Below the pieces are notes generated by a model. That model had not been told where the DNA came from, did not search any database, and saw nothing but the letters and a program-made list of their open reading frames with translations. Both the position numbers and the translations under genes were made by a program. Of a stretch of DNA of 64,000 nt, positions 11,209 through 21,084 are shown one piece after another. The stretch is from contig JAPYXD010000308.1 in NCBI GenBank assembly GCA_030998225.1, forward strand, positions 2,676,001 through 2,740,000, written 5' to 3'. This DNA comes from Diplolepis rosae. Its lineage: Eukaryota > Arthropoda > Insecta > Hymenoptera > Diplolepididae. Each line of letters begins with the position of its first letter. The stretch's first letter is position 1.

Positions 11209-11330
11209 ACATCGATTTTTCGGGAAAACATCGATTTTTTCATTTCGATCCACCGATGACATCGATGTTGGCTATTTTCGATGTCGATGTTTCGTAACAT
11301 CGAGGTTTTGCTTTCGATGTCCCATCACTA
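11209..11330 (-). mobile_element. hAT-like terminus with subterminal ATCGAT repeats
   Basis: Read from 11330 on the minus strand the sequence starts TAGTGATGGGACATCGAAAG, which looks like an insect hAT terminal repeat. It is followed inwards by a cluster of ACATCGAT and CGATGT words, typical of subterminal transposase-binding sites. It could be the right end of the element whose transposase remnant lies at 8768-10162. No matching left end was found. Confidence 0.45.
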
Positions 11331-11388
11331 AGTTAAATTATACATTTCAGTAACTTTTCAATAAATGACATGATTAATAGTATATTAT

Positions 11389-11501
11389 GTGCCTAGGCAC
11401 ACAATGAGGGTGATTGCGTGACGAGCGACAATCCGAGGCGCGATCAGTCCTGCGAGCATTGTCGCGAGTCTCGCAATGTCCCGAATTGTGTGCATTGGCA
11501 C
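11389..11501. repeat. 113-bp palindrome starting with GTGCCTAGGCAC
   Basis: The left end (GTGCC, a perfect 12-base palindrome, then ACACAAT) is matched by ATTGTGTGCATTGGCAC at the right end. Inside, 11413-11432 pairs with 11458-11477 (ATTGCG, CGAG and CGACAAT against their complements). The stretch is distinctly GC-richer than its surroundings. Its function is unknown and a MITE or RNA hairpin is possible. Confidence 0.65.
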
Positions 11502-11715
11502 ATATTCTGTTTTATGTGACTGTGGTGCGGATACAAGTTTTTATGCGTACATTGGAATCTAATCTAGTACTTATTGTAGTTGTTTGCTGCGCTAGTTGTA
11601 CGAAGCGGGCAAAAATTGTCGACTAGTCCCGGCCATTTTGATTTTATCGGTCTTCTGTAGAAGCCAGTGCTAACGCTGTACGAAGAAGAAGTGAGAAGAA
11701 GAAGAATAAGAAATA

Positions 11716-12472
11716 AAGGGTTTCCCAATAGGGGTGATATGATTTTGAATGTCCCTATCGGGCTCATTTGAACTGAAATTTTTGACGTCTGCTGTCAGTT
11801 GTCATCAGTAAGGTTTGCCATTTAATCATGAGTAGTTTCACGCTTCCACAACGTTTGGAAATTGTCCAATTATTTTATCAAAATTCGAGAAGTTTTGTCG
11901 GTGTTCAAAGAGCATATCGTGCAAAATATGGTCGTCATTCTGCTCCATCCGCGCTCTCAATTCGTCGAATAATCGATAAGTTGGAGAGTGAATTTACTCT
12001 ATTGGATACTAAGCCTAAAAATCGTATGCGTACCGCACGTTCTACACAGAATATAGCCGCCGTACAGGCGAGTATCGAGGAAAACCGTGAATTGTCCGTG
12101 CCACGCCGATCTCAGGAATTGGGCCTGTCCAGGATGACTACCTGGCGTATTTTGCGATTGGGTCTTGGCCTGCATCCCTATAAGATGATTCTGGCCCAAG
12201 AACTGAAGCCTAATGACCATCGTTTGCGTCGGGAGTTCGCGGATTGGGCTCTGGAATCAATTGAAAATGATCCCAATTTTCATCAAAAAATCATCTTTTC
12301 TGATGATGCGCATTTTTGGCTCAAGTCTCGGGGGACATTTGGCCGATATATTGTTTAAATCATAAATGGCATAGAATATCCAATATAATAAAAAAGATTT
12401 CGATCAATTCCGAATGAATATTCAGTGTTTTTTTTCAATTTCAAAACATATCACCCTTATTGGGAAACCCTT
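11716..12472 (+). mobile_element. 757-bp TA-flanked element carrying a truncated transposase ORF, copy 1
   Basis: Terminal inverted repeats are AAGGGTTTCCCAATAGGGGT and, at the right, ACCCTTATTGGGAAACCCTT. TA duplications lie at 11714-11715 and 12473-12474, as for the IS630/Tc1/mariner group. The element has the same length as, and nearly the same sequence as, 62217-62973. It is a non-autonomous deletion derivative that keeps the 5' half of the transposase gene. Confidence 0.85.
11828..12358 (+). CDS. Truncated transposase: N-terminal DNA-binding part only (DUF4817-type)
   Basis: The 176-residue ORF starts MSSFTLPQRLEIVQLFYQNS and has two successive HTH-like regions. The first (residues about 1-60, ending SALSIRRIIDKLES) matches the DUF4817-type HTH found at the start of an insect mariner-like family. 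The second is near residues 85-115 (RRSQELGLSRMTTWRIL). The ORF ends just after the first catalytic Asp block (IFSDDAHFWL, canonical form SDEAH), so it has DNA-binding capacity on paper but no catalytic core. The natural stop follows GRYIV. The C-terminal half of a relative is seen at 40957-41466. It cannot catalyse transposition alone. Whether it is translated is unknown. Confidence 0.75.
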   Translation: MSSFTLPQRLEIVQLFYQNSRSFVGVQRAYRAKYGRHSAPSALSIRRIIDKLESEFTLLDTKPKNRMRTARSTQNIAAVQASIEENRELSVPRRSQELGLSRMTTWRILRLGLGLHPYKMILAQELKPNDHRLRREFADWALESIENDPNFHQKIIFSDDAHFWLKSRGTFGRYIV

Positions 12473-12609
12473 TAGATCGCGTTCCGCTGTAAGACTATAA
12501 TGCACATGCACAGTTCAATTTCTACATTGTATTCCTCTGTAACGGAATATACAACATTGCTTTACTCTCAGCTGTAACGGAAAAACGAGTTTCCGCGGCT
12601 GAGGCACAT
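12473..12609. other. Short spacer between elements
   Basis: No feature was recognised between the TA duplication of the 757-bp element and the next inverted repeat. Confidence 0.4.
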
Positions 12610-13271
12610 AAAATAATTTATTTTCTTCCAAATCTCTCGAAAAGGAAAAACAATCGTAGACTATATTTAAGGAAACGATTTTGCAGATCAACGCTTATTT
12701 CGTATCTCACATATTTTGGTGAAAAAAATAGACTTTTTTTTATGTTTAAAATCAAAACATAAATTTTGGTTTAATAAAAGAATGTTATGAAGATAATTTG
12801 TAGAGATTTATGAGTACTATCAAAAACCAGTATTACAATTCTTGATTTTTTCAAAAACACAAAAAATGGTCTATTTTCCTCAAATTTGGTTGGATATTGA
12901 TGGTTAACGAACTTGTCCTTACTTTTTCGGCTCCGATAAAATCTGCCTGAGCTCATTTCAATCTGATTAAATTCCACCGAGAATTATCGAGTATACGACC
13001 TACTACAGACAGGAAGACAGACACTTTCGTAAAAACCACTTTTTCTGACTTAGGGGGTCTCAAAACGTGAAGATTTGATGAAAATTTCGGAAGTAATTTT
13101 TCACATAAAACTAATACCTTCTCATCCATGATGAGAATGTAAAAGTTCCATTTTTTTGAACCTAAATATGTGAGATACGAAATAAGCGTTATTCTGCAAA
13201 ATCGTTTCCCTAAACAAAGTCTACGATTGTTTTTCCATTTTAAGAGATTTGGAAGAAAATTAATTATTTTA
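12610..13271. mobile_element. Inverted-repeat element enclosing a dispersed repeat
   Basis: The left arm 12610-12730 and right arm 13145-13271 are reverse complements. Shared blocks are TTTTCTTCCAAATCTCT, AAACAATCGTAGACT, GGAAACGATTTTGCAG and AACGCTTATTTCGTATCTCA. The 13.1-kb arm also contains ATGATGAGAATGT, which is seen again near 30070. Between the arms is the minus-strand copy of the GTCTGTCTG-type repeat (12781-13110). This suggests a composite or foldback element. Confidence 0.6.
12781..13110 (-). repeat. Dispersed repeat with CTGTCTTCC core (inverted partner at 8160-8488)
   Basis: Reverse complement of the 8160-8488 family: CTCATAAATCTCTAC at its minus-strand end, TTTTTGTGTTTTTGAAAAAA, GTCGTATACTCGATAA and GACCCCCTAAGTCAG. 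The GTCTG microsatellite is shorter here. Confidence 0.7.
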
Positions 13272-13556
13272 ATCATGTAATTTATTAAAAAGTTACTGAA
13301 TCCAGATTAATTTTGCAAAAAGATTTTTTCTCATTTTTATTGTTGATTAATGTAATGCCAATTTAAATATGATCGAACGTTCGGAGCGCGCTTCGATACG
13401 GAGCGTTCGACATCATTATTATTTTTGCTTTTGTAGATCAGTCTTTTCACAGTGGAAACTGAGCACAGATCTCTATAAAAAATTAACGCGTTATTTTTGT
13501 AGTGGTGTTCTAGAATTTCGAGTGTTTTTTTGGCAAAAGTGGTTTATGCTATATCT

Positions 13557-13603
13557 GTCATTATTATTATTATCATTATTATTATTATCATTATTATTAT
13601 TCA
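13557..13603. repeat. ATT/ATC trinucleotide microsatellite
   Basis: The run consists of ATT units with occasional ATC. The frame 13369-13716 that crosses it is low-complexity and not credible as a gene. Confidence 0.85.
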
Positions 13604-13739
13604 TTCGAGACAGCCACAGAACCAAAGCACGTTTTGTGCAAAATAGTATCGAATTCAGATATTGGTACTCTGTGCAGGATCAAACGTTAATTATTATGTA
13701 TCACTTGCAGGCTTAATAATATGATGATTTAAGGTAAAA

Positions 13740-14710
13740 GCACCAATAGCCGGACAGTACCCAATAGCCGGACAGAGCCATGAATTTTTCTGAGAATTAG
13801 AGATTTATGGATGACTTATCGCTATTTTGGTGTACCGTATACAAACCTCGAAACGTACACTTTAAAAAAGTGAAAAATTTGTTGAATTAGAAATTAAAAC
13901 TTTGCCAAAAAAAAAAATGTCTCTACTGAAGCACAAGACTGGTCGAAATGTATGGTGAAATCTGCTCTATAAACTAACTGACGCGTTGTCTTTGTTAAGC
14001 AAATAAGTAGTATAAATAAGTATTTGATTGTTTTAAATTCACAGAAGATATCTATCTAATAAAATATTAGGCAAATTATTTTAAACATATTTTAATTAGT
14101 CAAATATGAAATCCAACCTCAATTGACATTTGACGTTTATTTTCTTGTTGATTTTACATTGAGAACAATGAAAATATGGATTTTAGAGTGAAGTTTTCCC
14201 ACTTTTTGATCTTCTTGAATGATAATTTCCAATAACAATGATAAACTATGATTAATAATGAATAATTTTTTAAAGAAATAATGTTTGAACTGTGGATTTG
14301 CTGAAAATCTGATATTTTGAGAAAGTGTTTTAATTTTAACATATGTATTTTCTGGGTTTTATGTATTTGGTGTCTTCATTATAGATCATGGAAAAAGTAT
14401 CAGAAAAAAAGATTAAAAAGCTTTATACCAAAACGGATATTATAAATGACATTGAGGATATAAGGCAAAAACTTTTGACAATTAGTGCTGCAAGCTCTAA
14501 ATATAATATATTCTATTTGTAAAATCTTTTCAATATTTTTTTTATAAGCGTAGACCTAAAAAATGTTTCCGTAAATATTTCCCAGTGTTTATTATGCTTA
14601 AAAAATATCAAATCTATATCAATAAAATTATAATATTCTCTTGTCCGAGTATTGGTGTAGCGCTGTCCGGCTATTGGATCAATTCACTTTACCCGTCCGG
14701 CAATTGGCTC
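13740..14710 (+). mobile_element. pogo-like DNA element with CCAATAGCCGGACAG ends
   Basis: The left end has two direct copies of CCAATAGCCGGACAG (13742-13777). The right end has the inverse CTGTCCGGCTATTGG (14663-14677) and a diverged outer copy GTCCGGCAATTGGCTC (14695-14710). The 970-bp interior is AT-rich and contains an open frame with a Psq-type HTH fragment. That fits a pogo/Tigger-like transposon reduced to a non-autonomous form. No target duplication is clear. Confidence 0.6.
14388..14522 (+). pseudogene. Pipsqueak-type HTH fragment of a pogo-like transposase
   Basis: A 44-residue frame from ATG 14388 reads DIINDIEDIRQKLLTISAAS then SKYNI. This matches the first two helices of the Psq HTH, where the usual pattern is an IEDIR-like helix, then SI.AA..YNVP.STL. 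The frame stops at 14520-14522 right after KYNIF, before the third, DNA-reading helix is complete. No DDE domain follows. It sits centrally between the CCAATAGCCGGACAG terminal repeats. The assignment is by motif only. Confidence 0.5.
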
Positions 14711-14810
14711 CAGAGCATTAATGTAACGAAGAGAATTATTAAAATGGATTATTCAGATTTAACACAACTCTGGACTTTTAAAGTAAAAGGATTCTGTTAT
14801 TTTATATGAA

Positions 14811-14978
14811 ACAATTAAATGGGTATTTGGTACCACATTTTTCAGGGGTGACCTTTACTTCCTAAAAAATATTTTGGTACGGAAGAAAAAATAGGTGTCG
14901 CTTAGTTTCTGGAGTATTACTCCATATGTGGGAACGAAGAAAATCCGAGTGAGATACCTACCTAATGTTCCTTGTATG
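14811..14978 (-). repeat. Dispersed repeat (inverted partner at 7232-7397)
   Basis: Reverse-complement relative of 7232-7397, sharing ACAATTAAATGGGTATTTGG and ATACCTACCTAATGTTCC at the two ends. Confidence 0.65.
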
Positions 14979-15085
14979 ATAGTATTTTTTTAAACATCCA
15001 TTCCAAAATTATTTTTAAACAATAAACTATTTTTAAATCTATAAAATTGAATGAAAAATTTCTTTCATGAATCGCCGGTACATAT

Positions 15086-16870
15086 TGTTACGGGCGGTCC
15101 AAAGTGTGCAATATTTTTTGGAAAATGTTTTTATTAATGTGCAAAATCTAATTTATAGAATATCGTTTGCTTATAGAAGTGAATTAAATGCACACTTTTG
15201 AGCGTTCGTAACCTGATTGCATTCCAATGGCTAATGCAACTCAGCATTTCTGGTCATACGAGCTGGTCTTGAGACGTACAGTAATTCCTAAACTAACTTT
15301 TCCAGTTATTTAAATACGTTCAATTAATAAAACTTTTAAAGGAAAGAAGAGTTTACCCTCATGTTTTTCAGGTGCTTTAATGTTTTATAAACTAGATTAA
15401 TTGATAGCGAGAGTGCATAGGCACTCGATCGCTATGAACTATAAAGGTATGAAATGAGAGAAAAGCGAAGAATGAGTGTAAAGTGAGAGCGATGATATAA
15501 GAACTAGGATATGCGGAGAAAGAATAGAATAAGAAAAAGAATGAGCAATAGCAGAATTGCAACTATATCATCGCGATAGAATGTACGAATAGAAGAGGAT
15601 AAAGAGAACGAAGGAGAGAGGAAGAGAGAGAGAGAGAGATATCTAGTACACGTACACCCATGCACTGTTTGTCGCCACGGCATTCTGCCGTTTGTCAATT
15701 CCTCCTTTCGTTCGCCTATGCACATGCCTAATATACTGGTCTCTCTTGAAAAATCTTGATGCGCTCTGCTGTGCATCGCGAGGCTAGCATTCATCTCATA
15801 ATTGCATCTTCTCCTCATACACCTATCCTTGCTCAAATGCTTTAGCCAGCTGATCTCCCGCCACAAAAGCCACGTGCTTTTTGTAACTAAAACCCAAGGC
15901 TCATCTGAATACTTAAATAATTATGTTAAAGCTTTAATCCACCTAAAGATTATAAGCCTAGATTAATTAAATATATATATTTCGATGTATTCTGAAATAT
16001 ATTAGAAACTTAAATTGTTTCTACAATTTGATGACCATGCATCAAATACTAAAAATTGATGAGCACATTTCCTTTCTCACGATAGGTGTAGAAAGAGGGG
16101 AGAAATAATTGCATTCTAAAAATTAGCAAATAGCGCAATAACCACATCAGCATTTGTGCAAATGCCTAAATCCTCCCTGCCATTATTACCTCTGTCCAAT
16201 CATAAATTCCTTAATCATCAAAAAACCCTACCATACTGACGTCGCGATAAACTAGTCAAAACGGATCAAGGCAAAATCAAATTCGCAGTCTTCTGAGTGT
16301 CTTGACCGGATTCAGACCTTAGAATAATAAAGAAAACATTTTTTCTTTTATCTTACCCGTCTGCGGTCTAGATCGACAGTTCCTTGATCCTTGATCCAAT
16401 TGCATCGGACGTGCATCGACGAAAATCTTCGGCAATCCCGCTTTTGCAGTTTTTCCTTTACCAAAATAAAACGGCATAAAGGTGCGCGAAATTGCAGAAA
16501 AATTAATACTACTGAATCTTAAAACAGTAGTGATAATTTTTCATAAAATATTTTAATTAGATTTAATAGGAAAATTCTAGCGGCGAAAAGGGCGAGTTTA
16601 AAAGCACCCAACCCTTTTCTGGTTCAAAGCCAACCGTTATTTTCTCTTATTAAACCTAACAGAATGTGCCTATAGTGGTGTCGGTTTTCCTGTGCGCGTA
16701 TTTGTGCGCGGATTGCAAACTAGAAGGACTAGAGTTTCCCCTTTTAGGCAACAATAACAAGAAGAATCATGATCCGCCCATTCTCGGAAATGAGGAGGAA
16801 GCTCTCTCTCTCTCTCTTTCCAGGAGTGGTAGTCGTAAGTTAAAGGATAAGTGTAAGTAGGACATTGTCC
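15086..16870 (+). mobile_element. Diverged LTR-like block (relative of the solo LTR at 58117)
   Basis: It begins TGTTACGGGCG, like the solo LTR at 58117 (TGTTACGAGCG). Long blocks then follow in the same order: ATGCACTG, GCCGTTTGTCAATTCCT, GCTGTGCATCGCGAGGCTAG, TTTAGCCAGCTGATCTCCC, GTCTGCGGTCTAGATCGACA, ACCAAAATAAAACGGCA and GAGTTTAAAAGCAC. Similarity fades after about 16700. A GA-rich run is at 15600-15650. With the pol remnant downstream in the same orientation, this fits the 5' LTR of a decayed Ty3/gypsy element. Its 3' boundary is unclear. Confidence 0.65.
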
Positions 16871-16983
16871 CAAAAATTTTGTAATTATAAAAAGTTTTAT
16901 AATAAATGGTATAGTATAAATAGTATAGCCTCATCAGTCAGAAGAAAGGGCAAGCACGATCCCAATAAATAAAAAAATTCCAT

Positions 16984-17301
16984 ATGTCCCCACGTACCAC
17001 TAATCAAGATTGCAAGCGCAAACATAAATCGCGTGCAGGCCGACAAACAAGAGAAAAATTTGACCGGAGGTTGGATGTAGTGAGAGTGACTTCTCGCGAT
17101 TCAGGGGAGTTTCTTAGCAGCACAACACCCGAGGCTCCAACCCAAACCTTCAACCCGCAGAAATTCGAAATCAGAGAGATAAATAATTTTGACAAATTTC
17201 CAGTTTTTTTTTTAAATCTGCTGGATAAGGCAGAAATTGACTTAAAGAAATTCATGCAGGCGAAACGAGAGTCTCAAGAAGTGTCCACCTCCAAGTGGTG
17301 A
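16984..17301 (+). CDS. Unrecognised ORF inside the decayed LTR element
   Basis: The open frame has 105 residues, with a basic start (CKRKHKSRAGRQTREKF) and a polar, Thr/Pro-containing middle. It lies between the LTR-like block and the reverse transcriptase remnant, where gag or leader sequence would be expected. I see no zinc knuckle and no recognisable gag motif. It may be the start of a decayed gag or a chance frame. Confidence 0.2.
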   Translation: MSPRTTNQDCKRKHKSRAGRQTREKFDRRLDVVRVTSRDSGEFLSSTTPEAPTQTFNPQKFEIREINNFDKFPVFFLNLLDKAEIDLKKFMQAKRESQEVSTSKW

Positions 17302-17525
17302 AGATACTCATTTATTAGTCCTTACCACACACATATTGCATATTTTTCTTTTTGAATCATTTATTGTTTCCACCTTCTCTCATAATCTCTCATCAATCTC
17401 AGGCCTGCAACAAATACTTGTTGTCAGGGTTTTCGAATTTTCTCCTGTAAATCTTATATACCGGTGGAAGGACAATAATGTAACAGGATTTTGATTGAGT
17501 TTTTATTTAATCCAAATTCTAGTGG
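17302..17525. other. Non-coding part of the decayed LTR element
   Basis: No ORF was recognised. AATGTAACAGG near 17477 could be a degraded LTR end, but this is weak. Confidence 0.25.
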
Positions 17526-17740
17526 TTCTTTCGCTCTGTAGTGCGTACGTGAGACATAGGCTCTGTTGCCAACGTTGAGCGTTTGAATTAATTATTCCCC
17601 TTTTTCCATAGAATAAGGAGAGAAAAATTCAAATCAGAATTTCCCTTTTGATTTGAATCTTCTGAAAAATTCTTCCGCTTTGTGGTACGTACGTGAGACG
17701 TAGGCTCTGTTGTCCACGTCTAGCGTTCGAATACTCATTA
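17526..17740 (+). repeat. Two-copy tandem duplication, 144-bp spacing
   Basis: TTCTTTCGCTCTGTAGTGCG with GTACGTGAGACATAGGCTCT at 17526 is repeated in diverged form (TTCTTCCGCTTTGTGGTACG) at 17670, each ending AGCGTTTGAAT or AGCGTTCGAAT. It is non-coding. Confidence 0.7.
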
Positions 17741-17867
17741 CTGTATGACCTGTCAAAAAATCCCATTCTTTGAGAACCACCCAAAAAGGGAAAACGTTCC
17801 GGTAAAAAACATCAAGGCACACCTAAATACTCATCACTCTATCAAAATCTAGTATTTCCTGTCGAAA

Positions 17868-18591
17868 GAAACATTCCAGTGTTCCAATGGGGATCAAAAA
17901 TGCTCCTGCTACCTTCTAACGCCTCATGGACGTCGTTTTGAAGGGCATGCATTGGAACAAAGTTTTTGTCTATCTGGATGACATTGTTATTCATTCAGAA
18001 ACCTTAGAGGAACACGACACAAAAGCCAGAAGATTGTCCAATAGACTGAAAGAGGCGCATCTTAAGCTTCAGCCGGACAAATGCGAATTCTTACGCACCG
18101 AAGTAGCTTATCTGAACCATATAATCGACCGTGATGGAGTCAAACCTAACCCCGCTAAGATAGCCGCTATTAGAAATTTCCCACAACCGAGGACAGTCCG
18201 GGCTATTCGACAATTCCTAGGCCTCTCAGGATACTATAGGAGATTTATAAGAGACTATGCAAAGCTAGCAAAACCCTTGTCCAATCTCCTGAAGAAGGAC
18301 ACAAAATGGGAATGGGGACGCTCGCAACGGAAAAGCTTCCGAAAAATACGCAAATACCTCTGTAACGAACCCGTGCTCCAATACCCCGACTTTAACAAGC
18401 CCTTTAGGCTAACACAGATGCGTCTGAGGATGCTGTCGGGGCTATGTTAATCCAAGAACAGGATGGAGAAGATATGCCCATCGCCTACTTTTCCAAGGTG
18501 ATGAATTCTTGCGAACAGAACTACTCGAAAACAGAAAAGGAATGTCTGGTGGTGTTGTACGCTGTCACGAACTTTCGCCCATATATATTTT
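17868..18591 (+). pseudogene. Ty3/gypsy pol remnant: reverse transcriptase and start of RNase H
   Basis: Reverse transcriptase of a Ty3/gypsy retrotransposon. The frame starts at VPMGIKNAPATF, where the expected Gln is TAA (17917-17919). It continues with RLMDVVL, the catalytic block VYLDDIVIHS, the thumb (LQPDKCEF, GVKPNPAKI, RQFLGLSGYYRRFI) and the connection (AKPLSNLLKK). A frameshift near 18412 moves RNase H (TDASEDAVGAML, then IAYFSKV, YSKTEKECL and NFRPYIF) into another frame, after which similarity stops at about 18591. The N-terminal half of the RT, the integrase and the 3' LTR are missing. It has the same orientation as the LTR-like block upstream. Confidence 0.9.
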
Positions 18592-18609
18592 CAATATAAG
18601 TTTGAATAT

Positions 18610-18826
18610 AAAAATCATCGATTCATTCCTAATTCCAATCGACCCGTTATCAGAAAAAGCTCAAGAGGCCCGAAACAAAGTTTTTAAACGATTAAGTGTG
18701 TGTTGCAATCGAAAATGCAGCTGGTTCGCAACGAATATTGATTTGATTCACAAACGAGTGATCCCTTCTGATGCAAACTTGGCATATCTAAAAGAAAAAT
18801 GCCAACAAACTGATAGATCCTTATAA
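18610..18826 (+). pseudogene. Unrecognised coding-like fragment
   Basis: The open frame ends at 18826 and includes SEKAQEARNKVFKRL, then ATNIDLIHKRVIPSD and YLKEKC. The regular spacing of charged residues looks like real ancient coding sequence, possibly of a mobile-element protein, but I cannot name the family. It abuts the end of the gypsy pol remnant, and its reading frame enters from unrelated gypsy sequence. It is therefore a fragment with a chance upstream extension. Confidence 0.25.
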
Positions 18827-18839
18827 CAAATAAAGAATG

Positions 18840-19255
18840 TTCAAAATTATCCGTAGCATGCATTTGTTCTCATAAATTATTTATAAAATAAAGAAAAAAA
18901 TTTCGGGTAATACATTGTACTACGCTCTAAAAGTGATTTCTATCCTCGCTTTTTGATTTTGCCGCATTGTGTCACGTAAAAAAGGCACTACAAATTATGA
19001 GGGGTAAAGAGACTCACGTTAAAAATAAGCACCCCGTTTCGTAAGAGGCATGGGGACTCACGCGAAAAAAAGTATCTCAGTTTGACATAAGTAATACCTC
19101 TCATTAGTTAACACCACTTAAGTATCAAGATAAATTAGTGGTCATTGGTAAAAAAAGGATTTCATCCCGCAAGTAGACGTAAACACTATTATTTGTTTAG
19201 GAATGAACAAATGTCAATATATGAAACAAATTCACTACAAAATAAACTTTGGCCG
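18840..19255. other. AT-rich stretch with short GAGACTCACG repeats
   Basis: AAGAGACTCACGTTAAAAAT (19006) and GGGGACTCACGCGAAAAA (19052) are two short related blocks. Otherwise nothing was recognised. Confidence 0.35.
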
Positions 19256-19260
19256 TATAC

Positions 19261-19552
19261 TATCAACATGACTAAAAAGCAAAAACGATTGCTTTCTGTT
19301 CATAAACGCCTTGAATGTACATTTAAAAAAATAATTTGTTTATGAAATGAACGAATAGAGATGAATTACAAAAGTTCATTAGATAATATTACTGATATTT
19401 TAATATAATTTCAACATGACTAGAAGAAAAAATTAATTCTTTCTGTCTATAGACGCCTTAACTGTGCATCATTTCATGTAGCTTGTTTATGAAGTTAGCA
19501 TACAGTAACGAATAACAAAAATTTTCATATGACTAGAAGAAGCGATTAGTAT
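19261..19552 (+). repeat. Degenerate tandem repeat, unit about 150 bp, about two copies
   Basis: CAACATGACTAAAAAGCAAA with CTTTCTGTTCATAAACGCCT in the first unit recurs as CAACATGACTAGAAGAAAAA with CTTTCTGTCTATAGACGCCT in the second. A third start (CATATGACTAGAAGAA) lies near 19527. Confidence 0.65.
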
Positions 19553-19961
19553 TCTGGCAATGAAAAAAAGCAACTTGAAAGCAGAAACATGCTTTAGAAA
19601 TAAACAATTCATTAATGGCCATTATCTATTGATATCATTTGTTCATAACAATTAGCTTTGCAAGTTTACAAGATTTTTATATTCCTTGTATATTTGCGAA
19701 TGAAATCCGTGCGATATTAATTATAAGGAAAATTATTTTGAAAATAATAAGTAAATAAAACTATAAATAAAAAATTGATCAATACTAATCTCTTTATCAT
19801 GTACAAATACATATGTACATGTACAAGCACAAATGATGCCAAAAGACGATATCACTTCAAAAATCATCGAAAAATTTATAACATCGTATTAGATGATTTA
19901 AGAGTGAAAGTGCGTAAGTTACTTGAGGCCGCAGGCATATCATTTGTGTCAGTAATTAATA

Positions 19962-20942
19962 ACACATCACTCAATGAGCTTCCGCTCTGACACATAGATG
20001 GCACCACTGTTGTCAAGTTCATATGATTTCTGGATAGTAAGAATCTTCAAACGTTAAGTGCCAACAATTCATGACAATCTGATTTTTAGTTCAGAAGTTA
20101 CAGAGGTTTTGGAGAAGCAACTTTTGTCATTTTCAAAACAATGGATAAAAAAGAGTTTTGAGTGTTAATCAAACATTGCTTTTTAATGGCTTAAATTACT
20201 GTTGAAGCAAAGCAGTTGCTTGATAAGTGTTATGGGAACTCTGCAACAAAGAAATCAACAATCATCGACTGGTAAACATAACAAAAGTTCACAAATTCGT
20301 TTTGGGTGATCGTAAATTAAACTTACGTGAGATAGCTGACACCTCAAAGATATCAGACGGTAGTGTGTTTACAATTTTGCACGAATCTTTGGGGATTGCG
20401 TAAGTTGTTTTCAAAGCGAATTCCGCGTTAGCACACACCCGATCAAAAACAACAACGCGTCGAGGATTCAGAGCGCTGTTTGGAGCTGTTGAAGCATCGG
20501 TATATGACAATGGAGGAAACATGGACCCACCACAACACGCCTAAAACAAAAAGATCGCATACAAAAGAAAAAAGTGCTGTTCCACCAAAACAATGCACCG
20601 TGCCATAAGTCCATGAAAACGATGGTCAAATTGAATGAATTAAGCTTCGAATTGCTTCCTCGCCCACCATATTCTCCAAATCTGGCCTTCAGCGATTACT
20701 GGCTCTTTGGTAACCTGAAAAAAATGCTCCAGGGAAAGAGATTTGGCTCCAATAAAGAAGTAAGTGCCGAAATTGAGGCCCATTTTACGACCAAAGACAA
20801 ATTATTCTACAAGGCATCAAAAAGTTAGAGAAGCGTTGGAATGAATGTATTACGCTTGAAGGAAACTGTTTATGAATAGAGCCGAATTTCTAAAAAAAAC
20901 TGTGTTTTTTTAGTTAGACTGGAAACTTATTGAGTGATGTGT
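19962..20942 (+). mobile_element. mariner element with both terminal repeats, internally deleted
   Basis: The left end ACACATCACTCAATGAGCTT is matched by AAACTTATTGAGTGATGTGT at the right, with TA duplications at 19960-19961 and 20943-20944. The length of 981 bp is about 300 bp less than a typical mariner. The missing part is in the transposase. Confidence 0.85.
20141..20875 (+). pseudogene. mariner transposase pseudogene (deleted, catalytic Asp changed)
   Basis: The ATG at 20141 begins MDKKEF followed at once by TGA, then LIKHCFLM and VEAKQLLDKCYGNSA in broken frames. Further on are VLGDRKLNLREIADTSKI-type HTH residues and RKLFSK (20280-20420). The middle, with the first catalytic Asp, is deleted. 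The C-terminal third (20574-20870) is open: LFHQNNAPCHKSMKTMVKL, LPRPPYSPNLAFSDYWLF and LQGKRFGSNKEV. The normal HQDNA motif reads HQNNA, so the second catalytic Asp is Asn. It ends with KRWNECITLEGN. This copy is clearly inactive, and the terminal repeats around it are well preserved. Confidence 0.85.
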
Positions 20943-20944
20943 TA

Positions 20945-21084
20945 ATTTAAATGAGCATTTGAGTATGAGAAAGCTACCAGCAAAATGGGTGCTGCTTTCG
21001 CTAATAACACAACTCCCAAAAATAATTTTTTTAAATTCTTCCTCTGATAAGACCTTGTTTATTTGATATCTTTCGGGTTGCTGA
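20945..21084. other. Flank of the foldback element with a conserved-looking peptide
   Basis: Minus-strand frame 20910-21152 reads FEVMNNPDVMGLNGPRIRI. The same peptide is encoded on the plus strand at about 21815-21870 in the other arm of the foldback element, so the repeat arms carry it. Confidence 0.4.

Noticed and set aside
13369..13716. 115-residue frame on the plus strand
   Set aside because: Its middle is the translated ATT/ATC microsatellite (13557-13603), and there is no family signal.
15504..15866. 120-residue minus-strand frame with a Ser/Leu-rich tail
   Set aside because: It lies inside the LTR-like block and partly translates a GA/TC-rich run. The homologous place in the solo LTR (58936-59127) does not keep the frame.
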